From Actinomycetes bacterium (GTDB taxonomy: Bacteria; Actinomycetota; Acidimicrobiia; Acidimicrobiales; RAAP-2): a DNA stretch of 5,161 bases. The notes beneath the pieces were generated by a model. That model ran no database searches. It had not been told where the DNA came from and worked only from the letters and a program-made list of their open reading frames with translations. Of this stretch, positions 1 to 5,161 are shown piece by piece (within the stretch, counting starts at the first letter, position 1; each line of letters begins with the position of its first letter). Made by a program: the position numbers and the translations under genes. The DNA is taken from contig JAJZFO010000352.1 of assembly GCA_021805305.1 (NCBI GenBank), positions 1 through 5,161 of the forward strand. Direction: 5' to 3'.

Positions 1-81
1 CTTTCGTACACGGCGTCGCGCGATGAGCTGCGCGAGGGCCTTCGTCGCCTCGGAGAATTCGTCGGGGGACTTCGCCGCTGA
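1..81 (+). CDS. C-terminal end of a probable class I/II aminotransferase (5' partial)
   Basis: Frame 1 is open from the left edge to a TGA at 79-81 and reads LSYTASRDELREGLRRL, then GEFVGGLRR. This matches the way pyridoxal-phosphate aminotransferases of fold type I end: a strand of the form R-(I/L)-S-Y-A-x-S, then an amphipathic helix with E/D-x-L-x-E-(A/G)-L-x-R-L. The family transfers amino groups from amino acids to keto acids in the cytoplasm. Only 26 codons are visible, so the catalytic lysine and substrate type cannot be seen. The call rests on this terminal motif alone. A different protein with a similar amphipathic end is possible. No gene follows closely downstream, so this is probably the last gene of its transcript. 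Confidence 0.6.
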   Translation, partial: LSYTASRDELREGLRRLGEFVGGLRR

Positions 82-145
82 CGGCCCCGGGGTCCGTGAG
101 CGTCGCCCCGTGGAGTCACGCGAACGCCCTCGCCGGACGCGTCGT

Positions 146-159
146 CACCGGTAACGGTG
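146..159. repeat. Small hairpin CACCG-GTAA-CGGTG
   Basis: A perfect 5-bp inverted repeat encloses GTAA, a GNRA-type tetraloop if transcribed. It lies about 65 bases after the stop of the aminotransferase-like gene and could act as a weak transcript end or RNA-stability element. There is no T tract after it, so it is not a standard intrinsic terminator. Confidence 0.35.
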
Positions 160-240
160 CGCTGATCCCCGGCGTTCGTCGGTGGTGTTCACGACACGAT
201 TGATCGACGTCTCGCGGGCGGTCCCCGTCGCGGAGTGTCA

Positions 241-265
241 CGCGGGCCCTTGGTGGTCGCCCGCG
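241..265. repeat. 7-bp inverted repeat CGCGGGC / GCCCGCG
   Basis: The arms at 241-247 and 259-265 are perfectly complementary around an 11-base loop. A second copy of the left arm, CGCGGGC at 213-219, could pair with the same right arm, so two mutually exclusive hairpins are possible. In DNA this rich in G+C some such repeats arise by chance. Confidence 0.4.
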
Positions 266-309
266 AAGACTCCGTCGCCGCCACGGGCCCGGGGAGAGAC
301 TGCGACGTT

Positions 310-323
310 GCCTCGGCCGAGGC
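310..323. repeat. 14-bp perfect palindrome
   Basis: GCCTCGGCCGAGGC is a perfect dyad with no central spacer. It is better suited to binding a dimeric DNA-binding protein than to forming an RNA hairpin. No regulator gene lies beside it and I do not recognise it as a known operator. Confidence 0.4.
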
Positions 324-417
324 GGTGGCCCTCTTTCGTGCCTCGGCGATTCATCGGGTTCACGGCACTGGTCGACGCCTCGTCGCCTCGCTAGGGTGGC
401 TACGGAGGTCGCTCCTA

Positions 418-434
418 CGCGCCGTTGCGGCGCG
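418..434. repeat. 7-bp hairpin CGCGCCG-TTG-CGGCGCG
   Basis: A perfect 7-bp, all-G/C stem encloses a 3-base loop, about 160 bases upstream of the ATPase start. It would be a very stable RNA hairpin if transcribed. No T tract follows, so it may be an ATPase leader element or a Rho-independent-like stop without a U tail. No function can be assigned from sequence alone. Confidence 0.4.
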
Positions 435-555
435 AGGCCCAGTGCGAGGGGATGTGCGCCAAATGTTCGCCAGCGTTCGACGAGGGAGGGAACCCAGTTC
501 GAGTGGCATCGTCCGGGTGACGCCGGCGCGTCGCGGAGGGGTCAGGGCGTTTCAC

Positions 556-583
556 GGGGTGAGGGAGCGACGGGTGGTCGGGG
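556..583 (+). promoter_or_regulatory. G-quadruplex motif next to the ATPase start
   Basis: Four G tracts (556-559, 563-565, 572-574, 580-583) are separated by loops of 3, 6 and 5 bases, which satisfies the usual G3+N1-7 rule. Two more tracts lie just upstream (538-541, 545-547). The last tract ends 10 bases before the GTG at 594 and is also the best, though weak, candidate for the ribosome-binding site. The motif is on the coding strand, so it would be in the mRNA. Formation is an inference. Confidence 0.4.
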
Positions 584-593
584 TCGTCGCGTC

Positions 594-2960
594 GTGACAG
601 CGCTCGGCGGACTGTCCAGTGCCGAGGCCGCTCGGAGGCTGTCAGTCGACGGCCCTAACGCGATTCCCGAGGTCCGAACTCACTGGCTGGCGGTGGTCGC
701 CGCCAAATTCTGGGCCCCGGTGCCGTGGCTCCTCGAGGTGACCATCGTTCTCGAAGTGTTCCTGTCCGACTTTGTCCAGGCGGGGATATTCACCGTTCTC
801 CTCGTCTTCAATTCGCTGCTGTCGGCCAGTCAAGAGCGACGCGCCCACGCGGCCGTCGACCTCCTGCGCCAGCGACTGAACGTGAACGCCCGGGCCGCGC
901 GCGACGGTCACTGGACGCTGGTGTCGGCGAGTGACCTGGTCGTGGGCGATTTGGTACACGTGCGCCCGGGGGACCTCGTCCCAGCGGACCTGCGCCTGAG
1001 CGAGGGCTCCGTGCAGATGGACCAGTCCGCGCTGACCGGCGAGTCCCAGTCGGTGGGGGCGGGGCCCGGCGACCCCGGCTACTCCGGGTCCGTGGTGCTC
1101 CGGGGTGAGGCCAGTGGCGTCGTCGTCGCGGTGGGAACGTCGACCTTCTACGGGCGAACCGCGGAGTTACTCAGTTCGGCCCACGCGCCCGGCAACATGG
1201 AGCGATTGATCTTCGGCATCGTGCGCGCGCTCATGGGCTTCGCCCTGGCGATCGTGGCCGTCGTCGTCGCGGACGGGCTGATTCGTCACACGCCACTTCG
1301 TCAACTCATCCCCTTCGTGCTCATCGTGGTGATTGCGTCGATACCGGTGGCCCTCCCCGCCACCTTCACCCTGGCCACCGCCCTCGGGAGCAAGGAATTG
1401 TCCGAGCACCACGTGTTGGTGACGCGACTCGCCGCCATCGAGGAGGCCGCCAGCATGGAGGTCTTGTGCACCGACAAGACCGGGACCCTGACCCAGAACC
1501 AGCTGGCCGTGGAAGCGCTCCGGGCCCTCGAGCCCTTCGACGAGGATCAGCTGCTGCGAGTGAGTGCCGCGGCGAGTGACGCGGCCACCCAGGACCCCCT
1601 CGACCTCGCCATCCTGGCGGCCTGTGCGGCGCGACGCCTCGCGCCCCTCGGAGTGACCCGGAGTTTCGTACCCTTCGAGCCGGCCACGAAGCGATCCGAG
1701 GCCCTGCTCGACACCCCGGGGGGGCCGCTACGCGCCGTGAAGGGGGCGCCGCAGGTGGTGGGGCAGATGGCGGGAGCCGACGAGGATGCGTTGCGACGCA
1801 GCGTGGAGGAATTGGCGGCGACGGGGGCCCGGGTGCTCGGGGTCGCCCAGGGCGCACCCGACGCGACACCGCAGATGGTCGGACTGGTCGCCTTGGCGGA
1901 CCCGCCCCGCGAGGACGCGGCGCACCTCGTCGCGGAGTTGAGGAATCTGGGAATCCAGGTGGTGATGCTCACGGGCGACGGACTGGCCACGGCCGCGGCG
2001 ATCGCCACCCGCGTGGGGATCGGGCCCCGGTCGGCACGGGCGGACGAACTGAGGACCGACGACGTCGACGTACCCCCCACTCGCGCCGCCCGGGCGGTTC
2101 GCCCGTGGGATCGCGACGGGTGGCGCGACCTCTACGCCGAGGTCCTGCCCGAGGACAAAATGCGCCTCGTCGCGCGTTTGCAACGCGAGTCGATCGTGGT
2201 GGGGATGACCGGCGACGGGGTCAACGACGCGCCCGCGCTGCGTACGGCGGAAGTCGGCGTGGCGGTCTCGAGCGCGACGGACGTGGCGAAGTCCGCGGCC
2301 AGCCTGGTCTTGACCACCCCGGGGCTCGAAGACCTGGTGGCGGGGATCGAGGTGAGCCGACGGATCCACCAGCGCATGCTCACCTACACCCTCAACAAGA
2401 TCATCAAGACGCTTCAGGTCGCCCTCTTCCTCGGCGTCGGCTTCGTGGTCTTCGGCCGCTTCGTGACCACACCCACCCTGGTGGTTCTACTGCTCCTCGC
2501 CAACGACTTCCCCACCATGTCACTCGCGACCGACCGCGTGCGCGCGCCCCAGTTGCCACAGAAGTGGCGGGTGGCGTCATTGGTGGTGCTGGCCACGGGA
2601 CTCGCCGTGCCCCTGGTTCTGCTCTCCTTCGGACTCTGGTGGTTCGGCACCGGGGCGCTCCACCTGGACGTCGCGCGCATGCAGACCGTGATCTTCGTGT
2701 GGCTCGTCATCTCCGGTCAGGCCACCATCTTCCTGGTCCGCGAGCGCGAGCACTTCTGGCATTCGCGGCCGAGTCGTTGGCTGGCCCTGAGTAGCGGCGT
2801 CGACGTGCTGGTGGTGCTGGCACTCGCGTCGCGGGGCGTGATGATGAGCGCCGTCGGAATCGCCCCCCTCGGTGCGGTGCTCGGTACCGTCGCGGCGTAC
2901 GTGTTCGTCGTCGACGTCCTCAAGGGCTGGATCCTTCACTTCGTCGGTCCGCGGGGTTGA
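594..2960 (+). CDS. Type IIIA proton-efflux P-type ATPase
   Basis: Integral membrane pump that hydrolyses ATP, by family expectation to export protons. In the 788-residue product, TM1-2 span about 41-78, the actuator domain carries TGES (148-151), TM3-4 span about 205-265 with PVALP (251-255), and the phosphorylated aspartate is D294 in DKTGT. Further P-type motifs are KGAP (383-386), DPPR (436-439), TGDG (460-463) and GDGVNDAP (540-547). About six TM segments follow. N637-D638 in TM6 (ANDFPTMS) match the Asn-Asp of plant and archaeal H+ pumps, where the Asp is the proton acceptor. QDPLDLAI (333-340) and PFEPATKR (360-367) also fit the IIIA family. There is no C-terminal autoinhibitory domain, as usual in prokaryotes. 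I chose GTG 594 because the only other in-frame start, GTG 396, adds 66 Arg/Gly-rich residues unlike the family; from 594 the protein opens at the usual GLSSAEAARRL. Exact ion specificity is inferred. Confidence 0.9.
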   Translation: MTALGGLSSAEAARRLSVDGPNAIPEVRTHWLAVVAAKFWAPVPWLLEVTIVLEVFLSDFVQAGIFTVLLVFNSLLSASQERRAHAAVDLLRQRLNVNARAARDGHWTLVSASDLVVGDLVHVRPGDLVPADLRLSEGSVQMDQSALTGESQSVGAGPGDPGYSGSVVLRGEASGVVVAVGTSTFYGRTAELLSSAHAPGNMERLIFGIVRALMGFALAIVAVVVADGLIRHTPLRQLIPFVLIVVIASIPVALPATFTLATALGSKELSEHHVLVTRLAAIEEAASMEVLCTDKTGTLTQNQLAVEALRALEPFDEDQLLRVSAAASDAATQDPLDLAILAACAARRLAPLGVTRSFVPFEPATKRSEALLDTPGGPLRAVKGAPQVVGQMAGADEDALRRSVEELAATGARVLGVAQGAPDATPQMVGLVALADPPREDAAHLVAELRNLGIQVVMLTGDGLATAAAIATRVGIGPRSARADELRTDDVDVPPTRAARAVRPWDRDGWRDLYAEVLPEDKMRLVARLQRESIVVGMTGDGVNDAPALRTAEVGVAVSSATDVAKSAASLVLTTPGLEDLVAGIEVSRRIHQRMLTYTLNKIIKTLQVALFLGVGFVVFGRFVTTPTLVVLLLLANDFPTMSLATDRVRAPQLPQKWRVASLVVLATGLAVPLVLLSFGLWWFGTGALHLDVARMQTVIFVWLVISGQATIFLVREREHFWHSRPSRWLALSSGVDVLVVLALASRGVMMSAVGIAPLGAVLGTVAAYVFVVDVLKGWILHFVGPRG

Positions 2961-3013
2961 GGGCGAATCGCGTGCCTCGTGGCGGGGTCAACACCTTCGT
3001 CCAACGACCGTTC

Positions 3014-3032
3014 ACCGTCGGGCACCGACGGT
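3014..3032. terminator. Hairpin between convergent genes, likely bidirectional transcript end
   Basis: ACCGTCGG (3014-3021), loop GCA, CCGACGGT (3025-3032) form a perfect 8-bp stem. It lies 53 bases after the ATPase stop and 12 bases after the stop of the minus-strand regulator, where a shared terminator is expected. Neither side has a T tract, so termination would be of the U-poor type seen in high-GC bacteria, or Rho would be needed. Confidence 0.55.
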
Positions 3033-3044
3033 CCGCACTTCGAG

Positions 3045-3857
3045 TTATCGATGGGCGCGTCCGCGCACGGCAGTTGAAGGTGCGACCCGAGACGGCGAAC
3101 CGGAGGGGGCGAGATTCTCGCTCGGGGCGCCGTGGGGGGGACGAAAAATCGCGAAAGGGTCGGTGACCCTCAAGTGATGGTGAGTGAAGCGATACAGCGT
3201 CGCGGGACGACCACCCAATGAGGAAGAGGCTACGACGCCGTTGGTCGACTCGATGGTGCCCCGGCGAATCAACACCCGTTGGAGGTTGGTGGCCGACACC
3301 GAGTGCCCTAAACACGCCTCGTAGATCGATTTCAACGTGGCGACCGTGAAAGTTTTCGGCGCTAGTGCGAAGGCGACGTTGGTGTAGGTCAATTTGGCCC
3401 TGAGCCGCTCGCGAGCCGACTCGATGATGGACCGATGGTCGAAGGCGAGGTCGGGTAGGTCTTCGACGTCGCACCATTTCGTATCCCCGGGCACGGTCGG
3501 GTCGTACTCGCTCGAGACGAGGGCGAGATACGCGGTCGCCAGAACGCGCCCCCGGGGGTCCCGAGTGACGTCGGATCGGGTCTCGAGTTGTTCGAGGAAT
3601 CCGATCTCCTTCAACTCCACTTTGTGCGCCAGGTGTCGACTGAGCGACGAACCGAGAAGTTCTGACTCCTCGAGAGGTCCTCCCGGCAGTGACCAGTGAC
3701 CGGCGGAGGGCGCCATCGCTCGCTGCCACAGTAGGACGTGGAGCGCGCGGCCCCTGACCCGGAATACGACCGCCAGTACCTCGTGGGCGAAGAGACGCTC
3801 CGCGCGTGACCCGGCCCGGTCGGGGGGGAGATCCGGCTCGTGTTGACTCGACGGCAC
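3045..3857 (-). CDS. nrtR: NrtR-type transcriptional regulator of NAD biosynthesis (Nudix-like domain plus winged helix)
   Basis: Probable cytoplasmic repressor of NAD genes that senses ADP-ribose or related metabolites. In the 270-residue product, a Nudix-like fold spans about 22-140, with SLPGG (56-60), FLEQLETR (87-94), RDPRGRV (99-105), AYLALV (109-114) and LPDLAFDH (134-141). A winged helix follows, with [11 protein letters not shown] (155-165), [15 protein letters not shown] (170-184) and [10 protein letters not shown] (215-224). This order is typical of NrtR. The Nudix box is degenerate: the catalytic REUxEE is RHLAHK (74-79), so hydrolysis is unlikely, as for known regulatory members. 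A tail of about 40 residues after the winged helix is longer than usual. I chose GTG 3857 because it opens shortly before the Nudix fold; the longer frame to 4127 would read through the nadA start. No Shine-Dalgarno is visible, and a -10-like element sits just upstream, so the mRNA may be leaderless. It is divergent from nadA, its likely target. Confidence 0.85.
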   Translation of the reverse strand: MPSSQHEPDLPPDRAGSRAERLFAHEVLAVVFRVRGRALHVLLWQRAMAPSAGHWSLPGGPLEESELLGSSLSRHLAHKVELKEIGFLEQLETRSDVTRDPRGRVLATAYLALVSSEYDPTVPGDTKWCDVEDLPDLAFDHRSIIESARERLRAKLTYTNVAFALAPKTFTVATLKSIYEACLGHSVSATNLQRVLIRRGTIESTNGVVASSSLGGRPATLYRFTHHHLRVTDPFAIFRPPHGAPSENLAPSGSPSRVAPSTAVRGRAHR

Positions 3858-3872
3858 AGCACAGGGTATCGT
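3843..3872 (+). promoter_or_regulatory. Probable nadA promoter
   Basis: TTGACT (3843-3848) matches TTGACA at five of six bases. After an 18-base spacer, TATCGT (3867-3872) fits the actinobacterial TAnnnT -10. The predicted transcript starts near 3879, giving a nadA leader of about 92 bases. The -35 lies inside the 5' end of the divergent regulator gene, so repression and regulator expression are physically linked. Confidence 0.55.
3863..3868 (-). promoter_or_regulatory. Candidate -10 of the nrtR gene
   Basis: On the minus strand, TACCCT occupies 3868 down to 3863 and fits TAnnnT. Transcription would start within one base of the GTG at 3857, which would explain the missing ribosome-binding site. 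The -35 region has no good match. This -10 shares two bases with the -10 of the divergent nadA promoter. Confidence 0.35.
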
Positions 3873-3875
3873 GCT

Positions 3876-3883
3876 ACCTAGGT
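3876..3883. promoter_or_regulatory. Candidate operator core ACCTAGGT
   Basis: This 8-bp perfect palindrome spans the predicted nadA transcription start and lies in the spacer of the predicted nrtR promoter. A dimer bound here could block both. The symmetry does not extend beyond 8 bp, so it is shorter than typical NrtR operators. The assignment rests on position, not on a recognised consensus. Confidence 0.3.
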
Positions 3884-3888
3884 TTTCG

Positions 3889-3902
3889 TCTCGTAGGCGA
3901 GA
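3889..3902 (+). repeat. Small hairpin in the nadA leader, TCTCG-TAGG-CGAGA
   Basis: A perfect 5-bp stem with a TAGG loop lies about 10 bases into the predicted nadA transcript. Together with the longer inverted repeat at 3932-3969 it gives the leader two possible stem-loops. Short stems like this are easily found by chance. Confidence 0.3.
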
Positions 3903-3931
3903 ACTGGTGGTTTCGAAGCGGGCGGCGTCGA

Positions 3932-3969
3932 GGCGCCCTCCTCGTGAGCATCCCCAGTGAGAGGGCGCC
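3932..3969 (+). promoter_or_regulatory. Stem-loop covering the nadA ribosome-binding site
   Basis: GGCGCCCTC (3932-3940) and GAGGGCGCC (3961-3969) are perfectly complementary over 9 bp, eight of them G/C, around a 20-base loop. The 3' arm ends one base before the nadA ATG and includes most of the purine-rich ribosome-binding site GAGAGGG (3959-3965, five bases from the ATG). If folded, the stem would hide this site and hinder nadA translation. The alternative in-frame GTG at 3944 lies in the loop. Repeat and overlap are seen directly; the regulatory role is inferred. Confidence 0.5.
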
Positions 3970-3970
3970 G

Positions 3971-4960
3971 ATGACGACGACAGCACCAGACGAACGCGAC
4001 CTCGCGTGGTCCCAGGAGATCCGCCGACTGGCCCACGAGCGCGACGCGGTGATCCTGGCGCACAATTATCAGCGACCCGAGATCCAAGACGTCGCCGACC
4101 ACGTCGGCGACTCCCTCGGCTTGTCACGGATTGCCGCGCGCGCCGACCACGCCGTCATCGTCTTCGCCGGCGTGTACTTCATGGCCGAGACGGCGAAGAT
4201 CCTGTCGCCGGAGAAGACGGTCCTCCTCCCCGATCCCCGAGCGGGGTGCTCGCTCGCCGACAGCATCGACCTCGACCAGCTTCGTTCGTGGAAGGACGAG
4301 CACCCGGGTGCCGTGGTGGTCTCCTACGTGAATACGAGTGCGGCGGTCAAGGCCGAGTCGGACGTGTGTTGCACGTCGGCTAACGCGGTCGACATCGTGA
4401 ACGCCGTGCCCCGGGAGCGAGAGGTCCTGTTCCTGCCCGATCAGTTCCTGGGGGCGCACGTCCAGCGCAGCACGGGTCGCACCAACATGCACCTCTGGAT
4501 GGGCGAATGTCACGTGCACGCTGACATCTCGCCCCAGCGGCTCCGTGACAAGATGGTCGAATCGCCCGACGCGGAGCTGTTCATCCATCCCGAGTGCGGC
4601 TGTTCGACCTCGACGATGTGGCTCAGTGGAACGTCGGACCTTCCCGATGAGCGTACGCACGTGCTGTCGACCGGCGGCATGCTGGCGCGGGCCCGCACGA
4701 CGCAGGCGACGTCGGTCCTGGTGGCCACCGAAACCGGGATGCTGCACCAACTGCGCCGCGCCAACCCCCGCGTGACGTGGGAACCCGTTAATCCCCAGGC
4801 CGAATGCTCCTACATGAAGATGACGACGCGCGAGACCCTCTTGCGGTGCCTGCGTGACGCGACGACGGAGGTCCACGTCGATCCCGAGGTCGCCCGGAGG
4901 GCCCGCCGAGCCGTCGAGGCGATGATCGCCGTCGGACCCTCGTCGGTGGGCGGAGAATGA
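3971..4960 (+). CDS. nadA: Quinolinate synthase
   Basis: NadA condenses iminoaspartate (from NadB) with dihydroxyacetone phosphate to give quinolinate, the committed step of de novo NAD synthesis, using an oxygen-sensitive [4Fe-4S] cluster in the cytoplasm. The 329-residue product has the family's [10 protein letters not shown] (31-40) and GDSLGLS (46-52). The three expected cluster cysteines are C93 in AGCSLAD, C180 in MGECHVH and C279 in [20 protein letters not shown] (119-131), PDQFLG (156-161) and HPECG (206-210) are further family motifs. Length is close to that of known NadA proteins. ATG 3971 was chosen for its ribosome-binding site at 3959-3965; GTG 3944 would add nine residues and remains possible, while the open frame back to 3806 overlaps the promoter and the regulator gene. 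The stop overlaps the nadB start by ATGA, implying translational coupling. Likely repressed by the divergent NrtR-type protein. Confidence 0.95.
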   Translation: MTTTAPDERDLAWSQEIRRLAHERDAVILAHNYQRPEIQDVADHVGDSLGLSRIAARADHAVIVFAGVYFMAETAKILSPEKTVLLPDPRAGCSLADSIDLDQLRSWKDEHPGAVVVSYVNTSAAVKAESDVCCTSANAVDIVNAVPREREVLFLPDQFLGAHVQRSTGRTNMHLWMGECHVHADISPQRLRDKMVESPDAELFIHPECGCSTSTMWLSGTSDLPDERTHVLSTGGMLARARTTQATSVLVATETGMLHQLRRANPRVTWEPVNPQAECSYMKMTTRETLLRCLRDATTEVHVDPEVARRARRAVEAMIAVGPSSVGGE

Positions 4961-5161
4961 CCTCCGTCAGCGTACGTGCCGTGTCGTCGCCCGCCGTCTC
5001 GTGGAGCGCGGACACCGACGTCGTCGTCATCGGCGCCGGCGCGGCGGGCCTCACCGCCGCACTCGAGAGCGCCCGGTCCGGACATCGGGTAACCCTGGTG
5101 TGCAAGTCTGATCTCACCAGCGGGTGCACCCTCTACGCCCAGGGGGGGGATGGCCGCGGTG
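4957..5161 (+). CDS. nadB: L-aspartate oxidase, N-terminal part, with a frameshift at a G run (3' partial)
   Basis: NadB is an FAD enzyme that oxidises L-aspartate to iminoaspartate and passes it to NadA. The visible 64 in-frame residues contain the dinucleotide-binding start [20 protein letters not shown] (20-39), with GAGAAG at 26-31, followed by the NadB-type segment [10 protein letters not shown] (55-64). Family members normally continue with (M/I)AAV. Here an eight-G run (5142-5149) shifts the frame and gives GDGRG instead; reading from 5150 in the +1 frame gives exactly MAAV to the window edge. One G fewer would restore the gene. Cys57 replaces the serine usual in GST. The ATG overlaps the nadA stop, so the two are translated together. 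Whether the gene is broken, wrongly sequenced or able to slip cannot be decided here. The other FAD-dependent succinate dehydrogenase/fumarate reductase flavoproteins are related, but the nadA neighbour favours NadB. Confidence 0.88.
   Translation, partial: MTSVSVRAVSSPAVSWSADTDVVVIGAGAAGLTAALESARSGHRVTLVCKSDLTSGCTLYAQGGDGRG

Larger units (their letters stand above)
82..593. other. 512-bp region without a convincing gene
   Basis: Open frames in this stretch (for example 182-394 and 235-597) give Arg-, Gly- and Ser-rich translations with no domain-like pattern or hydrophobic segments, and none has a good ribosome-binding site. I therefore read the region as noncoding. It holds the 3' flank of the aminotransferase-like gene, the upstream region of the ATPase, four clear inverted repeats (listed separately) and, from about 480 onward, a marked run of G tracts on the + strand. 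A TAnnnT-like element lies at 392-397 (TAGGGT) but lacks a recognisable -35, so I do not call a promoter. Confidence 0.6.

Noticed and set aside
396..593. N-terminal extension of the ATPase from GTG 396
   Set aside because: The 66 extra residues are rich in Arg, Gly and Ser with no hydrophobic or family-like pattern, and the family normally begins near GLSSAEAARRL.
235..597. 120-codon forward open frame whose stop overlaps the ATPase GTG
   Set aside because: The GTGA-type overlap is tempting, but the translation is Arg/Val/Gly-rich with no domain, and has no ribosome-binding site. It is most likely a chance open frame in high-GC DNA.
1366..2369. Long minus-strand open frames inside the ATPase gene
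   Set aside because: They are Pro/Arg/Ala-rich antisense shadows caused by GC-biased third positions in the ATPase, whose motifs are unambiguous.
2920..3729. 269-codon minus-strand frame overlapping the regulator
   Set aside because: It is a neighbouring frame of the same strand; only the 3045-3857 frame shows the Nudix and winged-helix motifs.
3806..3970. N-terminal extension of nadA to 3806
   Set aside because: It would run through the predicted promoter and the 5' end of the regulator gene, and the extra residues resemble no NadA.
3879..3970. Known NAD+-I riboswitch (nadA motif RNA)
   Set aside because: The position upstream of nadA fits, but that class is described from Acidobacteria and I cannot match its conserved bases here from memory. 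An Infernal search with the Rfam model would decide.
4124..4876. 250-codon minus-strand frame opposite nadA
   Set aside because: It is His/Arg/Gly-rich with no recognisable domain and lies entirely antisense to a clear nadA.
1..5161. CRISPR arrays, insertion sequences, tRNA or rRNA genes
   Set aside because: I saw no regular spaced repeats, transposase motifs, terminal repeats with target duplications, or tRNA/rRNA-like sequence.

Overview
The window is strongly G+C-rich bacterial DNA. It has GTG starts, few Shine-Dalgarno sequences of full strength, a TAnnnT-type -10 element and four G or C runs of seven or more. The gene content is a type IIIA proton-pumping P-type ATPase, an NrtR-type Nudix regulator, and nadA followed by nadB. 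This fits a high-GC actinobacterium. An acid-tolerant or iron-oxidising lineage such as the Acidimicrobiia is my guess from the proton pump and gene style; nothing here proves it.

Layout. Positions 1-81 hold the last 26 codons of a forward gene that looks like a class I/II aminotransferase. Positions 82-593 hold no convincing gene but carry several strong inverted repeats, and end in a G-rich stretch with a canonical G-quadruplex motif next to the next start. Positions 594-2960 encode a complete 788-residue proton-efflux-type P-type ATPase. A short gap with a perfect 8-bp hairpin (3014-3032) separates it from the convergent minus-strand gene at 3045-3857, an NrtR-type regulator of NAD synthesis. 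A 113-bp divergent region follows, then nadA (quinolinate synthase, 3971-4960). nadB (L-aspartate oxidase) overlaps nadA by ATGA at 4957 and runs off the right edge.

How the genes work together. NadB oxidises L-aspartate to iminoaspartate, and NadA condenses this with dihydroxyacetone phosphate to give quinolinate, the precursor of NAD. NrtR-family proteins sense ADP-ribose or related NAD metabolites and repress NAD genes. This regulator is divergent from nadAB, and the two likely promoters overlap around an 8-bp palindrome, so one bound repressor could control both directions. The nadA leader also contains a perfect 9-bp inverted repeat whose 3' arm covers most of the nadA ribosome-binding site, which suggests a second, RNA-level control. 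The ATPase and the aminotransferase fragment have no evident link to the NAD genes.

The oddest feature is in nadB. An eight-G run at 5142-5149 puts the reading frame off by one exactly at the invariant YAQGG(M/I)AAV motif. With seven Gs the motif would be perfect. This is a sequencing or assembly error, a real mutation, or a slippage site; the window ends too soon to tell which.
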